A DNA stretch of 64,000 nucleotides from Neocallimastix lanati (nom. inval.) (Eukaryota > Neocallimastigomycota > Neocallimastigomycetes > Neocallimastigales > Neocallimastigaceae). Below, one piece after another: positions 38,270-53,444 of this stretch. The notes below the pieces were generated by a model. That model did no database searches, was not told where the DNA came from, and was given only the letters and a program-made list of their open reading frames with translations. A program made the translations under genes and the position numbers. The stretch spans positions 126,001 through 190,000 of the forward strand of contig JACVTC010000197.1 in assembly GCA_016946835.1 (NCBI GenBank). Reading direction: 5' to 3'. Position 1 is the stretch's first letter, and the number at the start of each line of letters is the position of its first letter.

Positions 38270-38538
38270 GTAATTTATTATTCTTAAAATATTTTGATTC
38301 AATATAGATATTTAAATATAATCCAAAATTTGAAATTTAATTATAAATATATATATATAAAAAATTATAAATAATATAATTTATTATATATAATAAATAA
38401 AATGTTAAACATATATATAATAATTTGAAAAATAAAGATATTCAATTAATTTGTTAAAAAAAGCATTGTCTTCAATTTATAATTTAAAAATAGATGAAAA
38501 TAAATTGTGTATATATATAAAGTATTGATAAGTTCTAT
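37651..38538. other. A+T-rich 3' flank of the SH3 membrane-protein gene
   Basis: Nothing recognisable beyond poly(T) runs at 37709-37735 and 38087-38118, a poly(A) run at 38236-38263, and AAAT repeats at 38213-38233. Confidence 0.5.
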
Positions 38539-41226
38539 TTAATAAGCTGCACCGTTTCCAGAACTACAGTAAGATAAGGTACGTTGAGATCTTGAATTAT
38601 CTAAAGTACTCTTTGGATTTAAGAAAATATTTAATGGGAAACAACCACGAGCATTATTTGTAGTATTAACACCTAAAGCCCAATTATCAGCAAATATTTC
38701 CTATATTTATAATAATAATAGTTTAATTTATATTATATATTTTTAATATATATATTTAAATTAATTTATATATTCTTCATTTTTCATAAAATAAATATAA
38801 ATATTTTTATAATAAATATATTATCATTTTTTATAAAATTAATTTTTTTTTTTTTTTTGAATTAATATTATAATATATAATCTTATTTCTTTATATATAT
38901 ATATATATATTTTTAATATAATAAATTATTTCATTTTTAAAAAAAAATTATTGCTTTTTTTTTCTAACAAAAAAAAATGAATTGAACTCAACAAAATTAA
39001 TTTAAATTTAAATAAAAATTAAAATAAATTAAAATAAAGGGCTTACTTCAATATAGATTTGATCATCAATATTAATTTCAATTTCATCATCTAATTCTGG
39101 TTGGAAAGTAAATTGTGACACATAAACATTATTAACCTTTAATTCATCAATAGAAGTTGGAAGGTATTCACTAATGGATTTTGTATTACCATAATCACTA
39201 TAAGAATTATCAATAGGTATTGAAACACCAGAAGTAGGTGGCATTTGCATATCGGTTGATTCAGCGTAAGCAGCTTGGCCTTGATTATAAGTTTCGGTCA
39301 TAACTGGAGCTTGACCATAATTAGTTTGATACATTGGTTGAGTAATTGGTGGTTGAGTAATTGGTGTATTGTTTAAATTATAAGTATTTGCCGGTGGAGC
39401 AATTGGAATAACTCTTGAATCAAAATCGTCAGGAACAGTCCACATATTTGGTGTTAATTGATCATCAGTCTTCTTCTTCTTTTGAACAGCAACGGTAAAT
39501 CCAATAACAGCAGCTACAATAACTGCAACCAAACCAATACCTAAAATAATATACCAAGTTTGAACCCCATCATCTTTTTTATTATTACCATCAACTTTAC
39601 CGGTACTGATAGTTCCAATTGTATTATTAGATGTGTTTGGAGTATTTGCACTTTGATTTACACTATTTCCATCAACAGCAGGTTGCTCTATAGCTTGTTG
39701 ATCTTGATTTTGTTGATCTTGACTTTGTTGATCTTGTTGAGTTTGTTGAGCTTGTTGCTGAACTTGTTGAACTTGTTGAGTTTGCTGTTGAACTTGTTGA
39801 TTATTATCATGATTATCATGATTATTATTTGAATTAGAGTCTGATTTGGAATCTGAATTTTTATTAGAATGGTCGCTATCATTGTGATTATTTCCAGTAG
39901 ACGAATGATTATTATCATTGCTATTTCCACTATTATGATCACTGTCATGATTGTCATTTTTATTTGATGTTGGTTGACTTGAATTTGAACTTGAACTACT
40001 AGTTGTTGTAGTTGTAGTTGTTGTTTTGACTTTTTTATATAAAATTAAAAAGTTTATATATTACTATTAATATTTATTTCCTTTACTCTCAAAAATAAGA
40101 AAAAAAAAATAAAAATAAAAAAAAAATAAAATAAAATAAAAAAAAAAAAAAAAAAGGTAAATTAATAAATACACATACCAATGCTAATTGTAGTTGTAGT
40201 TGTAGTTGTAGTTGTCGGTTGAACAAATAAGCTTATATTTTCTGGAGTGGGAACAGTTGTTATAGCAATAGTAGGAGCAGAAGTTATTGAATTACCTTTA
40301 ATCATCCACGGAAAAATAATTATTATACAATTATTAAAATTATAAAATAATATTAATATATATATTATAACATAACATATTCATAAAAATTAACTAATCC
40401 ATAATATTAAATATCATCTAATCATACTGGTTTCAGTTTTTATAGATTCATTATTATTAACAATTTCTGTACTAATTATTTTTTCTGTCAATATTTCATC
40501 TTTTTCAATATGATTAATAACATTGGTTGCTGCTTAATTTTTATTTTTATTTTTATTTTTATTTTCATTTTCATTTTTTTTAAAAAAAAAAATAAAACAT
40601 AATACAATAAATCCAACATAAAATTTTTAAAATATTCATTATCAATACGTATATAATAAAAAATTTATGTTATTCATCTTTCCAAATTTCAAATTAATTA
40701 TAATCTATATTATATCGTACTTGTCGAAGTTTCACTTTTCGTTGTATCATCATCTTGTTTTTATTTTTATAAATTTAAATAAAATATATCATTTTAAAAC
40801 AAAAAACGAGTTCAAACAACAACACACATAATATTAATAATAAATAATTATAGATAAAAATAAATACGAATTAATGATTCAACACAATATATTTCATCCA
40901 TAATGAATTATAAATAAAACTTAAAACAATAATTATTCAATATAAACCCTTACCATTCACTGTTGGTGATTGAGAAGTAGTAGGCGTACCTTGCGCTTCA
41001 TTAGTTGGGGCTAGAGTTTGTGCTGCTGCATTATCTTCTACTTTTTCTGTATCAACCTCTTCGCAAAATACAGCTATATAAAATTTATTTATGAGTTTTT
41101 TTAATATTATTTTTTAATATTATAAATTGCAAAAATATTAAAAAGGATAATATTGATTATCAACTTACAATTACCTATGATTATGATAAAGAATAAAAAA
41201 TAATACTTTAAATTATTGATTTTCAT
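38539..41226 (-). CDS. Type I membrane protein: Ser/Thr/Gln-rich ectodomain, one TM, cytoplasmic SH3 (Fus1-like layout)
   Basis: Seven exons: 41226-41169, 41073-40954, 40753-40721, 40532-40428, 40295-40179, 40029-39047 and 38700-38539. All have GT..AG introns and matching phase, giving 525 residues. It starts MKINNLKYYFLFFIIIIGN, a signal peptide. Thr-rich (TTTTTTTSSSS) and Gln-rich segments form the ectodomain, likely O-glycosylated. WYIILGIGLVAVIVAAVIGF (about residue 301) spans the membrane, followed by a KKKK stop-transfer. The C-terminus is an SH3 domain: FTFQPELDDEIEINIDDQIY joined across the last intron to ADNWALGVNT and GCFPLNIF, with the ALYDY-like, acidic RT-loop, W-A and FP.N positions present. 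The layout resembles fungal surface sensors such as Fus1. Ligand and pathway are unknown. Exon 4 could begin at 40529 instead. Confidence 0.88.
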
Positions 41227-43995
41227 TTTGTTTTCTAAAGAATATTTTTATTTTATTTTATTTTATTATTTTTTTCTTTTTTATTAATATTTTCCCTATC
41301 TTTATTATATTCTAAATAAAAATAATTTAGTAACTTGTCTACAATATAAATTTTAATTTTAATTTTAATAGATTTAATTAAAATTATTAAATAAATTATA
41401 AAATTTATTGAACTTTACATAAACATTTATATATTTCCATAAATATATATATTATTTTCTTTTACTTTTTAATATATATATATGTGAATTATGACAATTA
41501 ATTATTATTACTTTATTATTATTTAGAAGTTTTAATAATTATTATTACTAATAATAAAAGTTTTTTTTTTAAAAAGTTGTATAAAAAAATAAATTTGAAA
41601 TACCTTTACTATTTATATAATGATATTAATAATAATAATAATAAATACTAATTCTTTAAAAATCTAAAGTATATCCTTTTTATTTATTATATTATTTTTA
41701 AAATCTATTAATTACTATCTTTTATATATTATTGAAGTATATTTCTTAATTATTGCTTAATTCTATTTTTTATTTTCTGTTTGCTCTCTTCTATAAATTT
41801 ATATTTAATAATAAATATTAATTTAATTATAATAAATTTTAAAAAAAATAAAAAATAAAAAATAAAAAAAAAAAAGATTTTTAAAGTACTTTTAAATAAT
41901 ACAAGATAAAAATAAAGAAAAAATTATGAAGAAAAAAAAAAAAAGAAAGAAAGAACTAAATATAAAAAATTCTTTTTCTTTTTTTTTTTTTTTTTTTAAT
42001 AAACTTTTTACAATTATATAAAAAATTAATATATATATTTCAATACTTTGTTTATATTATAATATATTATTATATATATTAATTATATAATTTGATAATA
42101 TTAATGAATTTTAGTATAGTGTATTATATTTATCAATAAGAATTTACAATATATTTATACGTTGCTATTTATTATATTATACTATTTTCATTTATTCTTT
42201 ATTAATATATAAATCATTTTAAAATAATATAATTAAATACATGTTATAATTTATTCGAAATTTATTAATTAATACTAAATATATTCAGTTTTTGAAGTTA
42301 ACCTTATTTTTGTATTTTGTATAATAATATTTATTTTATTGTATTTTAATATATTTTAAAAAAAATATAAAAAAATTTTTTTCTTTTTTTTTTTAATATA
42401 TAGATATAATCAATATATTTATATAGTGATAAATTTTATTAATAAAACTCAAGAATATAATTATGAACAAGAATGACGATAATAGATTGGCACCTATCAT
42501 ACATTATAAAAATGGTTTGAATTATTACTCATTAAGATTATTATTATAAATGATATAATAAAACACTTTTAAAAAACGAAATTAATATTAATGATATATA
42601 GAATGAACAAAATATGTTAATATTAGTAAAAAATTTAATTCTAATATTCTAATTAAACCATAATAGAATATAATATATATATGGATTAAGCCATTAATTG
42701 AATAATTGAATTATTAATATATCTATAATACATAAAAAGAAAGTTTATTAATAAATAATAAAATACCCTTAATATTAATAAAGTTCTGTTGTACAAAAAT
42801 AATAAAAAAAAAAGTTTTAAAAAGAAAGCATATATATTGAAGGATAAAAAATAAATATATAAATAAATAAAAAGGAAAAATAACAAAAAAAGAAAAAACA
42901 ACAAAAAAAATAATATAAAGATTAAAAAAAATTACATATATATTAATAATAATAAATAATATTAATAATAAAATAAAGGGTAAAATAATATAAAAATATA
43001 TATATACATTCATATATAATGCAATATAAAAAAAATTTATTTGAAAAAAAAAAGGTATATATATAATATTATATAGATTGTTTAATAATAATTAATTTAT
43101 TTCAATTCAATTTATGGCATTAATTATATATTAAGATTTAAATTAATTAATTTCAATAAATTAATTTTTACTATGAATCAAAAAAAAAAAATAAATTAAT
43201 AAAATATATAAAATATTTATATATTTATATAAATATTTTTTTTAGATATTAAAAAAAAAAAAAAAAAACTATTCATAAATAATCATGAATATAAAGAATG
43301 AAAGTTAAATGCATAATTTTTTTATTTTTATTAATTGACATTACTTTCTTTATAATATTTATCAAGTAGTATATAATTATAATTATTGAAAAGTATATTG
43401 AATATTTATATATATTTTACATTCCATTTTTATTGGAGTATTATGTAATTTTAACTTTATTACTAATACTTTTAATAAAAATATTATTTAATTTCTTAAC
43501 TCTTATTTAATTTACTTTATTCATTTATTTATTTAGATACATAGATAGTTAATAAGTTTTAGATAGTTATTAATATATTTATTCATTGATTTATTGATTT
43601 ATTGCTTTATATAGAGATTATTTATTGATTTATTAAATTATAGAATTATTGGATTATTTATAGGAAATATTAAAATTAACTTATAAAATGTTAATAGTTA
43701 TAATAATTAAATATTAAACGCTATACCATTTTTAGATAAAAGTTTTTTATATAAAAATTTAACTTAATAGTTCATTAATTTTGGAATAATGATTTATTCA
43801 TTTACATTACAAATTAATTAAAAACCAATAATTTTGGTTTAACGTGTGCTCACATGCTCATGATTAATGAGTTATTATAATAGTTTAGTAATGTTAATTG
43901 AAACGTTACACATACAATACAGAATTCTTAGTATTTATTTATCAATACTTCATAGCTTTTGTTAAACGTTGAATAAAACGTTTTTTTAAAGTATG

Positions 43996-44027
<32 letters not shown>

Positions 44028-45239
44028 TACTATAATTTGCTACTGTTCTAATTTGAGTAAATTTTCTATTATTAATACATGTCCTTCAAAAATTTTCTTT
44101 AATACATAATTCAAAAATATGACATAAATTAGGTGTTCATTTAATAAACTTATTAAAATATAACATTAAAGAAAAAATAAATATATATAATTAAAACTAT
44201 TGCTATAATATATTATTAGCTGATTAAATATATATAATAGTATAGCTTAATATACATTAGTATATGTAATAATAAAAAAAAATATAAAAATTAAAAATAT
44301 TTTATAATAAACTTTTAAAGAATTTTAAAAAATAATATATATTGTTAAGCATAATTCATAATATATGTAATATATTTTAAATATATTTATATAAACAATT
44401 TTTTAAAAGTTATAAACTGACTGAAGATTCGTTGTTTTTTATTATTTTCAATTTACCAATATAAATTTACATTAAATTCAAATAAATAAATAAAATTCTG
44501 TTTCCTGTTACTCAAAAAATATATATATAATTTTATTATAATATATTTTATTGAATATATGTTTAATATATGTATAATATAATATATTGCAATATATTGA
44601 AATAAAATTAATGGCATTACTTAGAATTGATTATTAAAAAGGAAATTTTGTAAATACATGAAAAGAATGAAATGGTACAAAGAGTTTTCATATCAAATAA
44701 AAAAATTTTTTTAATCTATATAAGCATATAGTATATGATAGTCACATCATAAATAATAAAATTATGTTGATAATTCATATAACTATGATGCTGTTTCATT
44801 AAAATTTTATCACAATAATTTCCAATAAAAAATTCATAAAACATTTAAAAAAATACTAATCTATTTATATTAGAATCTAGTGTGTTTAGCAATAGTGCAT
44901 TCACAACGTGGCGTATTTTTTGTATGTGGCTTACTTTTTATATAATTAAATAAATAATTAATATTCTTTTTATATATATATAATTTATTAATATTCAATT
45001 GTAAAAATAATTTTTTATAAAAAAAAATGATATTTTATAATTCTTTTTTAATAGAATATATTATTATTACCCATTTTCATATTAACATATTCTAACCTAG
45101 TATTTCTATTCTAAATTAGATAATTTAGAATGAATAAAATAATTTATACATTACATTAATTCTTTAAATTCGACTTAAATATTGTAAAGATAATTTCTTA
45201 AATGTATTTGTAATCTAATAATTTCCTCATTTTATTTCC
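41227..45239. other. Gene-poor A+T-rich region
   Basis: No intact gene is recognised in 4 kb. At 42440-42660 the plus strand has scattered ankyrin-like phrases broken by stops, too weak to call. 43800-44000 has a slightly less A/T patch with GTGTGCTCACATGCTCATGA. The open frames at 42686 and 42723 are Phe/Leu/Tyr/Ile runs and are discounted. The left edge just upstream of 41226 should hold the promoter of the SH3 protein gene, but no specific element stands out. Confidence 0.5.
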
Positions 45240-45700
45240 GGTGAGTACCGCTATTGGTTTCAGCCCACCTTCAGGGGCAATGGGAATATTGAAGTTAGTC
45301 ACGCATTTACATATAGGCATAATTTTCCCTACTAGACGATCTTACCAAGCATTCAGCATTGGGGCTCTGATATTCATATTATTGCTGTAAATTTTCAAGT
45401 ACCCTTTTTCTCGGAGTGCTCTCCTAACTTCCCTTTGTAACGAGAGGTTAGTATAACCTAACCCATGGAGATCTGTACTAGCTAGATTGGTAATTACATT
45501 AACGTCAGAAAAATTGCAATTTAGTAGAATAACCAAGTAGAATATTTCTTAAATAGACACATGAAATCATATATCCGAATGATAATTCCCTTGCAATATA
45601 TTAGATGACAGTACTTGCGCAACTCTCTCAGGCCCACAGTTAGGACAGTATCTTGTCTATATTATTTGAATACTTTTCCTCACAAAACTAATTCTTTAAT
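45240..45700 (-). pseudogene. Decayed LINE-type polymerase C-terminus
   Basis: A patch of higher G+C. The minus strand reads TVLTVGLREL / PNCGPERVAQVLSSNILQGN (two frames, about 45580-45660), then after two stops VILLNCNFSDVNVITNLAST and LQREVRRALREKGYLKIYSN (45342-45536), then VTNFNIPIAPEGGLKPIAVL (about 45240-45310). The first part resembles the half-finger CP.CG.PE.V and following LL.CN of non-LTR elements. No exact family can be named, and a different retroelement is possible. Confidence 0.4.
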
Positions 45701-46076
45701 ATTACATCACTAATATTGGATGTATCTAAGATATCTTTTATAATATAACGGTTTATATATACCATTTATATGACGGAAGCCTTTCTCTTGAAAGGTGATA
45801 TTATACCATTTTAATTAGTGTGCTGTTTTTTATATTACTTTCAATTATAATTCTCTTTGAAGATTGATGTTCGTTTGTTTTGTAGTTTTAACGATAACTA
45901 TTAAAATTAAGTCATAATCTTAAGGTATTAAAATTGATTACATTTGTAGCTAATTATATTATTCTAGTCATTTAAACTTATTAGTAAATAGTATAAATTG
46001 TTTCATAATTTATTAAGATTCAAAACTTCAGTTAATTTCTTCTTGTTGTCTAATTTTTGCTAACTTTCTTTAGTTA
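45701..46076. other. Spacer, no feature recognised
   Basis: This is A+T-rich DNA with somewhat mixed composition and no open frame of note. It may be further retroelement decay from the block at 45240-45700. Confidence 0.4.
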
Positions 46077-46208
46077 GGCTATTTTTATTCATTTCCAAAA
46101 TATATATGACTTTTAAATAAGGCTATTTTTATTCATTTCCAAAATATATATGACTTTTAAATAAGGCTATTTTTATTCATTTCCAAAATATATATGACTT
46201 TTAAATAA
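46077..46208. repeat. Three exact tandem copies of a 44-bp unit
   Basis: Copies begin GGCTATTTTTATTCATTTCC at 46077, 46121 and 46165, each continuing AAAATATATATGACTTTTAAATA. They are identical over the full unit, which suggests a recent duplication in otherwise unremarkable DNA. Confidence 0.95.
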
Positions 46209-47310
46209 TCAGCATAAAGAATCAATTAAGTAACTTGCCTTTAATATTTCATGTTCTGTATTTTATGTTGCTTATCCAACCCTAAATTCCAAATTTCTAA
46301 AAAGATTTTATATAATTGAATTTTCTCATCATTAAAATATTATTGATAGAAATTTAATAATTATAACTTCTTGAATACTTTACAATCAGTAAGTATTGTT
46401 TGCAAATGGATAAACATCATCTTTTTGTATATAACTCATGCTTATATTTATTAATATATTATATCTTTCATCATGAAGGTTTCTATTATGATTATATTAA
46501 ATTAGTTAATATATAAATTCATTTTACACGAGGTTTAATAATACGTTAATAATATTCAATTATTGTTAGAATGCACCCATTTCAGGCGAGTAATTATCAT
46601 TCTATTATATTTCTTTTGAATATTAGGGATATTATATTTTAAATTATTTTGAATAAGATCTCTGACATATAGTCTCTTCCATTATTGCTGCTAATATAGA
46701 CATAAATACTCATTTGATATGCATAAATAAGGCTTAAAATAGATATAATTTAAATAGTATGTTTGTGATTGAGCAAAAGCAATTATTTAATAATATAATT
46801 GTTTAAATCTTTAAAAGTAATGTATATTATTAAATTGTGTTTTGTATATTCATGAGGTGGAAATAGCTTATTACAGAATATATTCCTTTATGTATAAATA
46901 TATGTAAATGTTGTATATTATTAGCTTTGAGTTTTATTTGTTAAAATATCAAATTATAATTTCAATTATGAGTCTCTGAAGGAGTATAATGATGTATAAT
47001 TTGTTTTTATATATACTTCAGCATGTTTTTCTCTATTAATTTTATATTTTAATTTTTATTTATTATTATTATTTTTTTTTTTTTTGAGTTTTAGTTAATT
47101 TGAGATAATTTTCTTCTATTAAATATTTTATATTTTTTAGTCGTTTCTTCAATTTTGTAATCTTGTTCATTTAAAATAATCAATTTTATTAGTCTTCCTT
47201 AAATTGACATAATGAGTAACTTTTATCATAATTTAAAATTCCTATTTATTTTTCTCTGACATAATATTGTGTCCGTCATACGATTCTATAGTCAAATAAG
47301 ACTATTAATC
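46209..47310. other. Spacer, no feature recognised
   Basis: About 1.1 kb of mixed A+T-rich sequence, less homopolymer-laden than elsewhere and without coding potential, consistent with decayed transposon DNA. Confidence 0.4.
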
Positions 47311-47669
<359 letters not shown>

Positions 47670-48721
47670 GTGATTAATAAAAATTTTTTTTATATATATA
47701 ACATAATTTAAAGTAATAATAATTTATATTTATTTACGTTTTTATGAAATATAAATTTAAAAAAGACATATTTTAATTTTTTCAATGTTTTTAAATTTTT
47801 TTTTAATAAATGCTTTATTTCACAAATTAATGTTAGAATCTTTTTTAATTAAATATTAATTACATAATTACTAATTATTTTAATTTTTCTTTTTTTTAAT
47901 ATAAACTTTTTATTAGTATATTATACATTTCATAAAATATATAGTATTATATAAAAATTATTTCTTATTGTTATATATTTTATTGATAAAAAAAATTTTT
48001 TAATAATATTAGTTTTTTTTTTTTTTTTTTTATTTTTTTGATAAACTAAATATATATATATATATATTTTAAACTGAAATTAACAAGAGAGGGGAACAAA
48101 AAACCCTAGTCACTCCCTTAAACGTATCAGACTCTTATTGGATTCATTGCCATACTATTTCGGTGTTGACGCAGATCTTTCTTTAAGCAAGATTAATATG
48201 AAAGATGTTCCCTATATACCGCTTCATACGACATGTTTCTTTTCAGGAACAACAACACTAATCCACTAACTACAGGAATACTAACTATGGCGAGCGAACA
48301 AAAGACTATATATATTTTTTAAATTTAAAATAAAACTCAATTTTTTTTTTTTTTTTTTTAATATTTTTTATTTTATTGAAAAGAAAAATAATAATCTTTT
48401 ATAATATTTTGTAAAAACTAAAAAAGTTTGATTAATTATTAAAAAAAAAAAGAGATCAAAACTAACCCTTTCAAATATAATATAGATGAATTTATGTACA
48501 TTATATATTGATTAACTATTAAATGTATCAAAGTTTAAATTATTAAAATAATAAATTTATTTATATATAAAAATTAATATAATTACTATATAGTATTAAT
48601 ATATAAATAAATAAATAAATAAATAAGTAAATAAATTAATAAATAAATAAAAAAAATATAAATAAATATAAACATATATCATTGAATTATATTATTTAAA
48701 AAAATAATAAATAATAATAAT
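47670..48721 (-). pseudogene. Spacer upstream of FOCAD with a small retroelement fragment
   Basis: 48085-48300 is a higher-G+C island. In minus-strand sense it reads through GATCTGCGTCAACACCGAAA, translating CVNTEIVWQ, which resembles the RSVNTENTVRQTINGQ tail of the LINE relic at 34320-34380. It is therefore probably another LINE end. The remainder is A+T-rich, with AAAT repeats at 48605-48660 just upstream of the FOCAD start. Confidence 0.4.
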
Positions 48722-50025
48722 ATGAGTGAAATAGATGTATTTAAAGTTAGATTGTATTCTGACCATAAAGCAATTCAAATTCAAGGAATTGAAAAAATTA
48801 AAAAAACTTTATTAAATTCATTAAATGAAAGTGAAATTACAAATTTAAATAATTTATTATGGGATTGTATTAAGAATAGTAATTCATCCATTCCAATGGG
48901 TAAAAGAGTTTTTATTAGTTCTTTATGTGCTAATGCTCTTGTGGAATTAATAAAATTTGGAAAAAATGTTTGGATAGATACATTAAATAGTTTTTATAAT
49001 ATTATTCCTGGAATTGAAGAGGAAAAACTTCCAGTGATGGTTAATACCATTGTTAAACTATTGAAATTACATGTTGAAAGTATCAGTAAAGAAAAAGAAT
49101 TTAAAGATTACAGTACACCATTTGAATTAGATAATTTAAATATTCATCCTTTTATATTTTTAATTCAAAAACGTCCAGAAACTTGGGTTGAACTTATTCC
49201 ACATTTAAATAATCTTTTACCTTGTACACAAGAATTATTGGAAATTCAAGAAAAACATAAAAATGACTATTTATTAATAACATTGGAAATGCTTTCACCA
49301 TTTATAAAATATACTATTTTGAATTTTAATGATGAAAATTGTTTAATTAATTCATCCATGGTAATGGATTGGTTATTACAATTACTAGATAATACTCTTA
49401 ATTTAGCTTCGAAAAATGAAAAGATTAAAGAATTAAGAGATAGTGTCATTCATTTATGTTATTTCCTTTTAATACATTTAACTCCAAATTATAATAGTAT
49501 TAATACTGTTCATCAAATTTTTTCCTCAGAACTTACTAAATTAATTATAAAGTATGATTTCCAAAAAGAGTTTATAGGTGACTTTTTGTATAATTTATTG
49601 GCTTGTGTATTAGAACAAAGAAAAAATAACATTTCAACTCATACTCTCATTGACCAAATCCTTTTAATTGTTGATAAAAAGAAAACAGAGTTATCCATCG
49701 AATATAAAGCGATATTTCCAGAAATATGTTTATTACTTATTGATTCAATTGATAGTAGAGAAGAAAATAGTTTAATAGGTATCATGGAAATTATTATAAA
49801 TTATGCTGTTGAACAACATACACCTTTAGTAAAATATTTACCATTGGCAATTTTTCCTCTTTTACAAGTTTATTCTGAAGCTACAAATAATACTTTGAAG
49901 TCAAAAGCTTTAAATCTCATTAAAACAATAGAATTAAATGTTTTATTATCAAACTTTGATAAATCTTTAGAATTAAAAGATGAAACTCATATTTCAAATG
50001 ATTTTGATTCAACAATGGTATTTAG

Positions 50026-50074
<49 letters not shown>

Positions 50075-53000
50075 ATATAAATTTATTTATATATATACCC
50101 ATATATTTTATTATTAAGATAATAGAATATAATAAATATGATTTATAAACTAATAATTTTATATATATATATATTTTATTTTTATTTTATTTTATTTTAT
50201 TTTTTTATTATATTATTTATTTATTTATTTATTTTTTTATTTATTTATTTTTTTTTAAATATAATTTTCTTGCATTATAATATATATATATATATTTATA
50301 TTTAGATATTTGATATAATTTATCCATTCCAGAATACTAATATCTTTTCAACATTTATTTGGAATATAGATATTATCTATAAAGCTTTTAATGATAATAT
50401 TTTCCCAAAAAATGTTTTTTTCAATTTTAATGATAATTATAATGTTTTATATAAATTTTTATTCTTATTTCATAAGGATGAAAATATTAGAGCAGAGGCT
50501 TTGAATAACATTATAATTAGAGATGAAAATAAATCATTGGTTTTTGGTATTATATATTTCTATCTTTATTATTTAAAGTTAGAAACAGTTCCAGAGCTTC
50601 AAATGTCTATTATTCTTGAGAAGTTACCATCATTATCAGAACTTGATGATATTTTTATTACTAATAAAGTTGTTAAAATTGTTAATCTCTACTATAATCA
50701 TAAAAGTACTGATTCTTCTGTAAAGATTAGTTGTTTATCAAGTGTAGGTTTAAGAGCATTATTTGAAATTTGGAAAAGACAACCTAAAATTTGGAATCAA
50801 TTAAAATATAATATTAGCACATATGTTAGCGAAAGATGTAGCATCGATCGCGAACCTGATGAAGCCTTAAATGAATTTGATATTTCTTATATTTCAATTC
50901 TTCATGATGTTTGTGACCATAACATTAAGGAATGTGGACAAGAATCTATTGCATGGATTAAATCTTTATTTGGTATAAAACATATTAACCCGACTTGTCA
51001 ATGTCTTTTGTTAGATACCTTGAATAAGTGTATTGAAAATGACATTATAAATGCTAGGGCAGCTTGGATTCTTATTATTAATGAATTTGTTAATTCATTA
51101 AAGGAAAATACTCATCATTTAATTTATAAATACCTTTTCCAATACTATAATTTAATTTCTAAGAAAACTGAAGATACCGATATTTATTATGAATTTAAAT
51201 CGTTGATTCTTTCTAATTACATACTTCCATTATTGAGTAGTAAAAATGCTATCATTAGATCCTATGTTATCGATACCATTTCTTTGTATCCAGTAAGTGA
51301 AATGATTGAACATCTTCCTGGTCCAAGTGATATTGTTAAATTTACTGAACATAATATTAACGATGATATCGTTAAACTTTATACTATTCTAATTAATAAT
51401 GAAATTACTAATATGAAAAGCTATAAAAATAATAAAAATAATAAAATTGATGATTCTAAAATTAAATTGATTAATGCGCTTAAAGATTATGCCTCTAAGA
51501 TTAGTGAGGAATGGTACAAAGAATGGAAAGATGGAAATGTTTCAGTAGGTAAAAAATCTGGTATTATGCTTTCAATTTTACATAGTCTATTGAAGAATAT
51601 CGTTCATATAGATAATTCACAAAAAATTAATAAAGAGAATAACATGGAAATTATTCAATTAATGAATAGCTTTTTAGAAGATATTGATTTCTCGGATAGT
51701 GTTACCTCTCGAATTGGTATTATTTCTTCGTGGTGTGCATTTTTTGAAAATCAATTCATGAATATTGATCATGCTAGTGAAATAAAATCAGAATTATTTC
51801 TTTATGCTAAAGATTTATTTAACGATAAAATGAGAAATTCGGCAATTCCATCTATTTGTGCTAATAGTTTTATGGCCTATACAGGTTTAGTGATTGCTTA
51901 TCATAAAACAAATAATAGTTCCTATCAATACATTAATGAATGGATTGATAATCTTCTTCAATATAGTAATCCTGATTCCTATATCCATAATGAATATAAC
52001 AATAATGATGATATTCGCTTTTCAATTATTATTTCTTTAACTCATCTTTACAGTTATATTCATGCCACAGATGAAAGAAGAAAAAAAAATATCTTTAATC
52101 AGTTTATGTATTTAATTCATACCATTTCTGATAAAAATAGTTGGCAAGCTTTTTCTTTAACTTATGGTTTAGGTCATATTTTAAATGTGTTAGTTCAATC
52201 GCTTTCTAATGAATCTCAAGATACAAATAAAAGTCTTCAAAAGAATGATCATATGGAAATATTAAAAGAATATAAAGAAATTCTTATTAAAGGATTTGAT
52301 GATCCTCAACAAAGGGAAACTTTAGAATTTTATGGAAGAAAGTTAGGTTTTGTTAAATTATTAGAATTAGATAATGATTCCATTCTTAGTAGAGAAGCTC
52401 TTACTCAAATTCTTAAAAATTGTTATAAAGAAATAGAATATTTATTCTCTGGTACGGAATTAAAATATATTGAAGGTGATTTTTGGATTCTTACTTATGC
52501 AAGTCTTTTACATCATGAAGGAGAAGAAGAAGAAGAAGAAGAAGAAGGCGAAGGGGAAGATGAAAATGCTAATAAAAACAAAGATGAAAAGAAAAAAAAT
52601 GAAGAAAAGAAAAAAGAATATTATGAACAATTACAAAAAATTGAACCTATATTTGATCAAGCGATGAATTATATTAGAACAAAAGATTCTCATGAAAATT
52701 TATATATTCATCTCTTTTCATCCTATTGTTATCATAAATACTTTAAATTTATAAAAAAAATGAATGAAGATACTGATGAAATCTTAATGGAAACCATTTC
52801 TTATCGTTCACAACTTTTAAGTATTGTTCATTTATTTAATGAAGATTCCATTGCTAATAATACTAAAATTTCAAGTATATTTGGTACTATGGCTTTACTT
52901 GGTGTAAATATTATTGATTTTGATTGTGATTCCACCATTATTCTTCAAGAATATCCTGATTTAGTAAAAGATATCTTAGAAAAATTACAATTATTATATA

Positions 53001-53398
53001 GTACCGCTACAGGTAAAAGTTTGAAGGATGCTAGATTAACTTATATTCTTCAAAGTAGGTTAATTCATGCTATCGATACCATTAATATGAATAAAAAGAC
53101 ACCGTTAGAAAATGAACAAAATAAAAATAAATTTAAGAGTGAAGGTAATAATGAACCCAAGGATTATTCAAGATTACCATTGAAAACAAGTTATCTCAGA
53201 ATTATTTTCAATACATTAAATAAATTATCTAAAGGTAAAAAAAAAAAAAAAAAAAAAAAAAAATCAAGAAAAAAAAAAAAAAACAAAAATTATATATATA
53301 TATATATTTGTTATAATATGAATTTTTTTTTTTTTTTTATGTTTTTATTTCTTTTATTTTGAAACTCATCATAAATAGTAATTAATTAGTATAATTAA

Positions 53399-53444
<46 letters not shown>

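Noticed and set aside
42686-43013. Two overlapping Phe/Leu/Ile/Tyr-rich frames
   Set aside because: Composition follows A-rich plus-strand runs; no start context, splice sites or motif.
53235-53362. Poly-Lys C-terminus after the second FOCAD exon
   Set aside because: It reads through the donor AAAG|GTAAAA; splicing to 53516 keeps the frame and restores family-like sequence.
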